A DNA stretch of 64,000 nt from Rhodospirillales bacterium (GTDB lineage: Bacteria > Pseudomonadota > Alphaproteobacteria > Reyranellales > Reyranellaceae): the NCBI GenBank assembly GCA_016185145.1, contig JACPOB010000067.1, positions 1 to 64,000 of the forward strand, written 5' to 3'. A program made the position numbers and the translations under genes. The notes below the pieces were generated by a model. The model was not told the origin of the DNA. It ran no database searches and worked only from the letters and a program-made list of their open reading frames with translations. Shown piece after piece: positions 58,089 through 64,000 of the stretch (positions within the stretch are counted from its first letter, which is position 1; each line of letters starts with the position of its first letter).

Positions 58089-59753
58089 ATGCAACAGTTC
58101 GACGCCGTCAGCCTCGGCATCCTCTGGGATCGCCTCATCGCCATCGCCAACGAGACGGTCGAGGTGCTGGTGCGCACCTCTTTCTCGTCGATCGTGCGCG
58201 AGAACTACGACCTCGCCTGCGTGCTGTTCGACGCCGACGGCAACTCGCTGGCGCAGGGGGCGTTCAGCCAGCCCGTCTTCATCGGTACCGGACCGCAGAC
58301 GCTGCGCCACATGCTGGCCCGCTATCCGGCCGAGACGCTGCGGCCGGGCGATGTCGTCTTCACCAACGACGCCTGGAAGGGCACCGGCCACCTCTGGGAC
58401 GTGAACGTCATGAGCCCGGTGTTCCGCAACGGCAAGCTGGCGGGCTTCGTGCTCAGCATCAGCCACCTGCCGGACATCGGCGGGCGCGGCATCTCGGCGG
58501 AGAACGCCGAGATCTACGAGGAGGGGCTGCAGATCCCGATCTGCAAGCTGTTCCGGGCCGGCGAGCTCAACGAGGAGCTGGTCGAGCTGATCCGGACCAA
58601 CGTGCGCGTTCAGGAGCAGGTGATCGGCGACATCATGGCCAACGTCACCTGCACCCAGGTCGGCGCGCGGCTCATGCTCGAGCTCATGGAGGAATACGGC
58701 CTGGACGATCTGCGGCCGCTGTCCCAGGCAATCCTGCGTCAGTCGGAGCAGGCGATGCGCGCGCGCATCCGGGCCATCCCCGACGGCAGCTACGCCAACA
58801 GGATCCAGGTCGAGGCCTTCGACACGCCGGTGACGCTCGCCTGCAAGGTCGAGGTCTCGGGCGAGCGCCTGCACATCGACTACAAGGGAACGAGCGAGCA
58901 GATCCGCGCCGGCATCAATGTCCCGCTCTGCTACACGCGCGCCATGAGCGCCTACGCGGTGAAGTGTTTGATCCTGCCGAGCGTGCCGAACAATGAAGGC
59001 TCGGTGAATCCGGTCGAGCTCAGCGCGCCGGAGGGCTGCATCCTGAACGCGGCCCTGCCGGCGGCGACCGGCGCCCGGCTGCTGGTCGGCCATTTCGTCG
59101 TGCCGCTGGTCTTCGGGGCGATGGCGGAGGCGCTCCCGGATGCGGTCCAGGCCGATCCCGGCATGCTCAACGCCATCAACATGGTCGGCCATCACCGCGA
59201 CGGACGCTTCTTCTCGACGCTCTTCTTCTCGAGCGGCGGGCTGGGTGCGATGCGCGACGTTGACGGGCTGTCGGCGACGCCGGCGCCGGCCAACATGATG
59301 ACGATGCCGGCCGAGACCTGGGAGACGTTGACCAGCATGACTTTGGTGCGGCGCGTGCTGCGGGTCGATTCCGGCGGCGTCGGCGAATCGCGCGGCGGGC
59401 TCGGCCAGCGCATCGAGCTGCGCAACGACACCGGTCGGCCGGTGCGCGTCGCGCTGCTCGGGTCGCGCACGCATTTCCCGGCGCTTGGTCTGCACCGCGG
59501 CGGGCCCGGCGGGGCGCGCATCTTCAGCATCAACGGCAAGGCGGTGCACCCCAAGGGACGCTACGAGCTCGCCGAGGGCGACATGCTTTCGATCGACGAT
59601 GCCGGAGGCGGCGGCTTCGGTGACCCGCGCAAGCGGCCCCGCCGCAAGGTGCTGGAGGATCTCGAGAACGGCTTCATCACCATCGATAGCGCTGTCCGCC
59701 ATTACGGGCTGGATCGGACCGAGGCCGACCGCCGCGAGAAGGCGGTGGTCTGA
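58089..59753 (+). CDS. hyuB: Hydantoinase/oxoprolinase subunit B
   Basis: 554 residues, HyuB core: FDAVSLGILWDRLIAIANETVEVLVRTSFS split in the usual way, NDAWKGTGHLWDVNVMSPVF, and EGDMLSIDDAGGGGFGDPRKRP at the C-terminus. It forms the complex with HyuA. GGAGAAGGGAAG precedes its ATG. Next gene starts one base after the stop. Confidence 0.94.
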   Translation: MQQFDAVSLGILWDRLIAIANETVEVLVRTSFSSIVRENYDLACVLFDADGNSLAQGAFSQPVFIGTGPQTLRHMLARYPAETLRPGDVVFTNDAWKGTGHLWDVNVMSPVFRNGKLAGFVLSISHLPDIGGRGISAENAEIYEEGLQIPICKLFRAGELNEELVELIRTNVRVQEQVIGDIMANVTCTQVGARLMLELMEEYGLDDLRPLSQAILRQSEQAMRARIRAIPDGSYANRIQVEAFDTPVTLACKVEVSGERLHIDYKGTSEQIRAGINVPLCYTRAMSAYAVKCLILPSVPNNEGSVNPVELSAPEGCILNAALPAATGARLLVGHFVVPLVFGAMAEALPDAVQADPGMLNAINMVGHHRDGRFFSTLFFSSGGLGAMRDVDGLSATPAPANMMTMPAETWETLTSMTLVRRVLRVDSGGVGESRGGLGQRIELRNDTGRPVRVALLGSRTHFPALGLHRGGPGGARIFSINGKAVHPKGRYELAEGDMLSIDDAGGGGFGDPRKRPRRKVLEDLENGFITIDSAVRHYGLDRTEADRREKAVV

Positions 59754-59754
59754 G

Positions 59755-60438
59755 ATGGCTTTCAGCGACAAGCGGATCACCGCCCGCCGCGACTGGCCAC
59801 GGCCCGCCGAGGCCGCCTGGGCCGAGTTGAAGAGCGCGTCCAGCAGCGTTGTCTGCGACGGGCAGGGGCGGCGTGGAGCGTTGCCCGCAGCCATCCGCCC
59901 GGTGACCGCGGCGACGGCGTTCGCCGGGCCGGCGCTTACGGTGCAATGCCGCCCGCGCGACAATGCGGCGGCGCTGGCGGCGCTCCAGTGGGCGCGCGCG
60001 GGCGATGTCATGGTGCTGGGCAATGACGGGCACGACGGCGCCGCACTGATCGGCGCCAACTTCGTCGCCCTCGCTCGTGCGCGCGGTGTCGCGGCGATCG
60101 TCTGCGACGGGCCGGCACGCGATATCGATGACCTCGACTCGCTCGGCCTTCCGGTCTTCTCGCGCGGCGTCATGCCGGGCGGGCCGTTCAAGACGGGGCC
60201 CGGTCTGATCGGCTTTCCTGTCGCGATCGGACCGGTCGTGGTCGCAAGCGGCGATATCGTCGTCGGAGACCGCGACGGCATCGTGGTCGTCCGCCAGGAC
60301 GAGATCGCCGTCGCCGTCGCGGGCCATCGCGCGGTAAGGGCGCGCGAGGCGGCGATGGTCGCGACCATCGGTCAGGGCGATCTGCCGGACTGGCTGCGCG
60401 AGACGATCTCTGCGATCGGGGTCGACGTCGTCGACTGA
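59755..60438 (+). CDS. RraA-like / HMG aldolase-family protein
   Basis: 227 residues. The RraA fold (RNase E inhibitor family, including class II 4-hydroxy-4-methyl-2-oxoglutarate aldolase) shows CDGQGRRGALPAAIRPV, VMVLGNDGHDGAALIGANFV, and the catalytic R-D in VCDGPARDIDDLDSLGLP. The RxxxD plus G-rich loop suggests aldolase or decarboxylase rather than RNase regulation. Last gene of the TRAP-hyu operon. Confidence 0.85.
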   Translation: MAFSDKRITARRDWPRPAEAAWAELKSASSSVVCDGQGRRGALPAAIRPVTAATAFAGPALTVQCRPRDNAAALAALQWARAGDVMVLGNDGHDGAALIGANFVALARARGVAAIVCDGPARDIDDLDSLGLPVFSRGVMPGGPFKTGPGLIGFPVAIGPVVVASGDIVVGDRDGIVVVRQDEIAVAVAGHRAVRAREAAMVATIGQGDLPDWLRETISAIGVDVVD

Positions 60439-60456
60439 TGCGGCGGACGCCTGCGC

Positions 60457-61791
60457 TCAGTTCAGCTTGTGCAGGTTGACCGTCCAGGTCGCCGGGCCGA
60501 ACATGCCCTGCGAGCGGCCGCTGCATTGCGCGACGTTGTCGGCGCCGCGCTGGCAGACGAGCTGGTCGGCATACCAGCGCGAGCCGTCGTTGCACGACGA
60601 ATCGCCGTCACGGATGCGCAGTAGCGATCCCTCGAAGCGCGCCTGCGCGCGGGTGCGGCAGGCGGTGCGGCCGCGCCGCCATTCGAGCTGGCCGTTGCCG
60701 TTGGCGTCGAAGCAGTAGGACGACACGCCGGGCTGGCCCTGCATCGGCTCGTGGCGGAACGGATCGGTGCGCCAGCAGCCCGACATGAAGGAGTAGTCGT
60801 TGGTCGGCGCGGGCAGGCGCAGGCGGTTGTCGTTGGGATGTGTCTGGCGCGGCGCCGGTGCGGGAGCGGGCGCCGGGGCAGGCCTAGGTTGCGCCTGAGG
60901 TGGCGGCGGCGGAGCAACGGCGACCTGCGGCGGCGGCTTCGGCTGCTCCGGCGGCTTGCAGTCGGCGATGCGCTTCTTGAGCTCGGCTTCGACCAGCGAC
61001 AGCTCGACCTTGAGGATGCGCTCGCGCGACTGTTCGGTCGAGAAGGCGGCTTTCAGGGCAGGCGTCGGATCGGGCGGCGGTTCCCCGGGCGGCGGCGCCG
61101 GCGGGCCTTCGCGGGTCGCCAGCGCCAGGGACGGATCGGCCGGCAGCATCTCGCGCAGCAGCCAGGCGGCTCCCAGCAGCAGGAGCATCAAGGGCAGGGC
61201 GAGCAGCAGGGTGCGCAGCCAGGGGATGGTCGTGCTCACCGGCCGTGCGACAGGCATGGCGGTGGCGATCTTGGGCGCTTCGAGCACGGGGCGGCGCGCC
61301 GGTGGCCCCGGCGGCCGCGGCAGCGCTGCCGGCAGCAGCGAGGCGGCGGCTTCCTTCTCGTAGCCCCAGCACACGATCACCGGCCGCTCGCCGACCATGA
61401 AGATGAAGGACTGCGCCGGCGCGCGGGCGGCGAGCTGCAGCGACAGTCCGACGACGCCCATGTCCTCGCGCGGGCCGGCGCCGGCCAGCGTGTCGCCGAG
61501 GCGTCGAATGTCGGCCAGCATGCGCTCGACCGCGGCCAGCACGTCGGCGCGCCGTTCGGGCGCTAGCGCCGACAGCGGCTGCACCGGGCCCGGCCAGTCG
61601 GCGTACCAGTCGATCGACTTGCCGTTCTCGTGCGCCTGCGGATCGGCCAGAAGGCCGGCCGCGTCGTCGCCCAGCCGGCGGCGCACCACGCGGCGCAGCT
61701 GCGGGGCAGCGTTGTGCAGCGGCTCGCCGCGCACGCCCAGGGGGCGCACGCCGCTCTGCGTGGTGACGATCAGCGTGGTCTGGCCGGCCAT
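60457..61791 (-). CDS. SrfA-like membrane-anchored proline-rich protein
   Basis: 444 residues. A cytoplasmic N-terminal part (1-180) without a recognised fold; one TM segment at 191-212 (WLRTLLLALPLMLLLLGAAW); proline-rich linkers at about 230-245 and 285-325; then a cysteine-rich C-terminal domain (330-444) with MSGCWRTDP, YCFDANGNGQLEWRRG and CNDGSRWYADQLVCQRG. From memory this C-terminus resembles SrfA of the SrfABC group; the srfB and srfC genes are not in the window. The assignment is uncertain; type-II topology and a periplasmic C-terminus are inferred. Confidence 0.55.
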   Translation of the reverse strand: MAGQTTLIVTTQSGVRPLGVRGEPLHNAAPQLRRVVRRRLGDDAAGLLADPQAHENGKSIDWYADWPGPVQPLSALAPERRADVLAAVERMLADIRRLGDTLAGAGPREDMGVVGLSLQLAARAPAQSFIFMVGERPVIVCWGYEKEAAASLLPAALPRPPGPPARRPVLEAPKIATAMPVARPVSTTIPWLRTLLLALPLMLLLLGAAWLLREMLPADPSLALATREGPPAPPPGEPPPDPTPALKAAFSTEQSRERILKVELSLVEAELKKRIADCKPPEQPKPPPQVAVAPPPPPQAQPRPAPAPAPAPAPRQTHPNDNRLRLPAPTNDYSFMSGCWRTDPFRHEPMQGQPGVSSYCFDANGNGQLEWRRGRTACRTRAQARFEGSLLRIRDGDSSCNDGSRWYADQLVCQRGADNVAQCSGRSQGMFGPATWTVNLHKLN

Positions 61792-61867
61792 TCCGCTGTC
61801 AAAATAACCGGCCGATTATGGCGACGCGATGATCTCTTGTGGTCATTCAGCCGGCCGTGGGCCGGCG

Positions 61868-61896
61868 CGGACCGCGGGCCTCCGGCCCGCTCATGA
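61868..61896. repeat. REP left of the RAYT gene
   Basis: GGACC, hairpin GCGGGCC-TCC-GGCCCGC, TCATGA. The stop codon of the transposase gene is the TCA of TCATGA on the minus strand. It is inverted relative to the REP at 62445-62475. Confidence 0.9.
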
Positions 61897-62448
61897 GTCG
61901 CGAAATCGAGCCGAGCCCCACGGCCATTCAGGCGCTACGGCGACGAGACCTGCTTTGATTGGGTTGCTTTCGACATAGTTGATCGTCCGGGCCAAATGGC
62001 CTTCGTCGCGCATGAACCGGTCGAAATAGTCGGCGTGCCAGAACGTTCCAGATCGTCCGATCAGGCCGTTGGCGCGTTTTGCGGTAAAGGATTTCCAGCT
62101 CCCGACGATCTCGGTCAGAGAGTAGCGATCGACAATTTCGACGACTACGTGGACATGATTGGGCATTACGCACCAGGCCAACAATCGGTAGCGTTGGCCA
62201 TCAAAATGGAGCAGGGCGCCTTCTACAAGGGAGGCAATATCGTCTCGCCTCAGCCAACAAGCGCCCAGGCCAACGTCCAATTCTCGATCCAAGCGCGGCA
62301 ACGCATGGTCGCGATGCCGAAGCGCTTCCGTCACGTGGGCCGGCAGGCTGTCGGCCAACCTGAACGTGACGAACTGGACCGTTTCAGGTGAATCGAAATG
62401 CGGTAGGTAACCGCGCGAGTGCCATCCTCTTGGTTGCATCGGCCTCAT
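61891..62448 (-). CDS. REP-associated tyrosine transposase (RAYT), IS200/Y1 superfamily
   Basis: 185 residues. The HUH motif is PNHVHVVV with H98 and H100; the catalytic Tyr is Y158 in INYVESNPIKAGLV, and GTFWHADYFDRFMRDE is the characteristic RAYT block near 135-150. Such single-domain enzymes cut and join REP DNA at short tetranucleotides beside the hairpins. The frame is intact. The first ATG (62448) and the stop both fall inside flanking REPs; a second ATG is at 62439. No other RAYT is in the window, so this may act on the dispersed REPs in trans. Confidence 0.93.
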   Translation of the reverse strand: MRPMQPRGWHSRGYLPHFDSPETVQFVTFRLADSLPAHVTEALRHRDHALPRLDRELDVGLGACWLRRDDIASLVEGALLHFDGQRYRLLAWCVMPNHVHVVVEIVDRYSLTEIVGSWKSFTAKRANGLIGRSGTFWHADYFDRFMRDEGHLARTINYVESNPIKAGLVAVAPEWPWGSARFRDS

Positions 62449-62475
62449 GAGCGGGCGGGACGCCCGCGGTCCGGA
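62445..62475. repeat. REP right of the RAYT gene
   Basis: TCATGA, hairpin GCGGGCG-GGA-CGCCCGC, GGTCCGG. Compared with the left REP, the apical pair is changed from C-G to G-C on both sides, so pairing is kept. The transposase ATG at 62448 reads out of the TCATGA. Confidence 0.9.
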
Positions 62476-62481
62476 TATGAG

Positions 62482-64000
62482 CTATACCTGCTTCGCCCAT
62501 TCCCGCAGGACGAACTTCTGGACCTTGCCGGTCGAGGTCATGGGCAGGTCGCGGAAGACGACGTAGCGCGGGCACTTGTAGGAGGCGAGGTTGGCGCGGC
62601 AGTGGGCGATGATGTCGTCGGCCGTGGCGGCGGAGCCGGGTTTCAGCACGACGAAGGCGCAGGGGGTCTCGCCCCATTTCTCGTCGGGCTTGGCCACCAC
62701 GGCGACATTGGCCACCGCCGGATGCTCGATGATCACGCCTTCGACCTCGATGGTCGAGATGTTCTCACCGCCCGAGATTATGATGTCCTTGGAGCGGTCG
62801 CGCAGCTCGATGTAGCCGTCCTCGTGCAGCACGCCGAGATCGCCGGAATGGAACCAGCCGTGCTCGAACGCCTCGCGCGTCGCCTTGGCGTTCTTGAGAT
62901 AGCCCTTCATGGTGAGATTGCCGCGAAACATCACCTCGCCCATGGTCGTGCCGTCGCGCGGCACTTCCGTCATGGTCGCGGGATCCATCACCGTGACGCC
63001 GTCCTCGGCGGCATAACGCACGCCCTGGCGCGCCTTGAGCTGCGCGCGCACGTGTGAGGGCTTCGAATCCCACTCTTCGTGCCAGGAGCAGATCGTCGCC
63101 GGGCCATAGACCTCGGTCAGTCCGTAGACGTGAGTGACGCGAAAATTCTCCTTCTCCAGCGCCTCGAGCACCGCGGCGGGCGGCGGCGCGGCCGCGGTCA
63201 TGAACTCGACCGTGCGCGCCAGCGGCTGGCGCTCGTCCGGCGCGGCGCCGATGATGAACTGCATGATGATGGGCGCGCCGCACATGTGCGTGACGTTGTG
63301 CGCCGCCAGCGAATCGTAGATCGCCTTGGCGCTGATGCGGCGCAGGCAGACCGAGGTGCCGGCGACCAGCGCCAGGGTCCACGGGAAGCACCAGCCGTTG
63401 CAATGGAACATCGGCAGCGTCCACAGATAGGCCGGATGGACGCCCATGGCCCATTGCGTGGCGTTGCCGTAGGCCGACAGCGCCGCACCGCGATGGCTGT
63501 AGACCACGCCCTTCGGGTTGCCCGTCGTGCCCGACGTGTAGTTGAGCGAGATCGCGTTCCATTCGTCGGCCGGGTATTCCCAGGCGTAGTCGTCATCGCC
63601 GGTCGCCAGAAACTCCTCGTAGGTCGTGTCGCCGATCTGGGCGCGGTCCTCGCACAGCGGGTCGTCGATATCGACGACCAGCGGCTGGGCCTTGGCGATG
63701 GCCAGCGCCTCGGTCATGACCTTGTGGAACTCGCGGTCGACCAGCAGCACCTTGGTCTCGCTGTGGTCGAGGATGAAGGCGATCATCGCCGCGTCGAGAC
63801 GCGTGTTCAGCGAGTTCAGCACGCCGCCGGTCATGGGCACCGCGAAATGCGCCTCGTACATCTCGGGGATGTTGGGCGCCATGATCGCCACCGTGTCGCC
63901 GACGCCGATGCCGACCTTCTCCAATGCCGAGGCGAGCCGGCGGCAACGAGCATAGGTCTCGGCCCAGCTCTGCCGGCGCGCGCCGTGGATCAGCGCGATG
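62482..64000 (-). CDS. Acyl-CoA synthetase (AMP-forming), 5' end outside the window
   Basis: At least 506 residues are visible; the frame stays open to the right edge, giving IALIHGARRQSWAETYARCRRL before the first internal Met, so about 30 N-terminal residues are missing. AMP-binding motifs: LNYTSGTTGNPKGVVYSHRG, YGLTEVYGPAT, GDLGVLHEDGYIELRDRSKD and the acceptor lysine in STGKVQKFVLREW. It activates a fatty or aryl acid to acyl-CoA. The exact chain length cannot be read. Confidence 0.94.
   Translation of the reverse strand, partial: IALIHGARRQSWAETYARCRRLASALEKVGIGVGDTVAIMAPNIPEMYEAHFAVPMTGGVLNSLNTRLDAAMIAFILDHSETKVLLVDREFHKVMTEALAIAKAQPLVVDIDDPLCEDRAQIGDTTYEEFLATGDDDYAWEYPADEWNAISLNYTSGTTGNPKGVVYSHRGAALSAYGNATQWAMGVHPAYLWTLPMFHCNGWCFPWTLALVAGTSVCLRRISAKAIYDSLAAHNVTHMCGAPIIMQFIIGAAPDERQPLARTVEFMTAAAPPPAAVLEALEKENFRVTHVYGLTEVYGPATICSWHEEWDSKPSHVRAQLKARQGVRYAAEDGVTVMDPATMTEVPRDGTTMGEVMFRGNLTMKGYLKNAKATREAFEHGWFHSGDLGVLHEDGYIELRDRSKDIIISGGENISTIEVEGVIIEHPAVANVAVVAKPDEKWGETPCAFVVLKPGSAATADDIIAHCRANLASYKCPRYVVFRDLPMTSTGKVQKFVLREWAKQV

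Overview
The window looks like a chromosomal segment of a high-GC alphaproteobacterium. Three observations support this: a GAAC-N7-GAAC SOS box upstream of recA, the three-gene pntAA-pntAB-pntB transhydrogenase, and many paralogous uptake and acyl-CoA genes. The gene set and palindromic repeats recall Reyranella-like Rhodospirillales, but that is an impression and no search was run. Genes are dense on both strands. I saw no rRNA, tRNA, CRISPR array or prophage.

Layout. 1-1.2 kb is a scar: tandem IS-end-like repeats, a small ORF whose 5' end they seem to replace, a broken RHS-repeat fragment, and one copy of a dispersed repeat whose second copy is at 46.07 kb. 1.2-7.0 kb carries a six-TM, four-PAS hybrid histidine kinase, divergent from a secreted Asn-Gly pentapeptide-repeat mini-protein, an ADYC-like secreted protein and an OmpR-type response regulator. 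7.1-12 kb carries an SOS-boxed but C-terminally truncated recA, a YkgJ-type cysteine-cluster protein, alaS and a lipoprotein. 12-21 kb carries a polytopic membrane protein, lipoproteins, a DUF2252 protein, an acyl-CoA-dehydrogenase-like flavoenzyme and a large indolepyruvate ferredoxin oxidoreductase. 21.1-24.6 kb is a single very large unassigned membrane protein. 24.7-31.8 kb is a branched-chain amino-acid-type ABC operon (livG-livF-SBP-livH-livM) continuing into a GAF protein and an oligoendopeptidase F. 32-40.7 kb holds a Lon-N fusion protein, an ABC1/UbiB kinase-DUF302-epimerase run, small fold proteins, a ThDP enzyme, a SanA-like protein and a 2-hydroxyacid dehydrogenase. 40.8-51.8 kb holds transhydrogenase, GST, GNAT, HAD, amidohydrolase, GFA, bS21, COQ9 and a ydcH-purE-purK operon. 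52.2-60.4 kb is a catabolic module: a GntR/HutC regulator divergent from TRAP dctPQM, hyuA, hyuB and an RraA-like gene. 60.5-64 kb has an SrfA-like membrane protein, a REP-associated transposase and an acyl-CoA synthetase cut by the window edge.

The most striking cross-window signal is a REP/REPIN family. Its short hairpins have at least seven different 7-bp stems, each internally base-paired, around a near-constant TCC loop, bounded by a CCGGACC-like box and TCATGA. The single RAYT gene (61891-62448) is bracketed by an inverted pair of the same elements. REPINs lie inside the liv operon and end within a few bases of the livH, livM and GST start codons. Other palindrome families touch the ends of recA, livF and the ferredoxin oxidoreductase, so repeat movement seems to have shaped several gene ends here.
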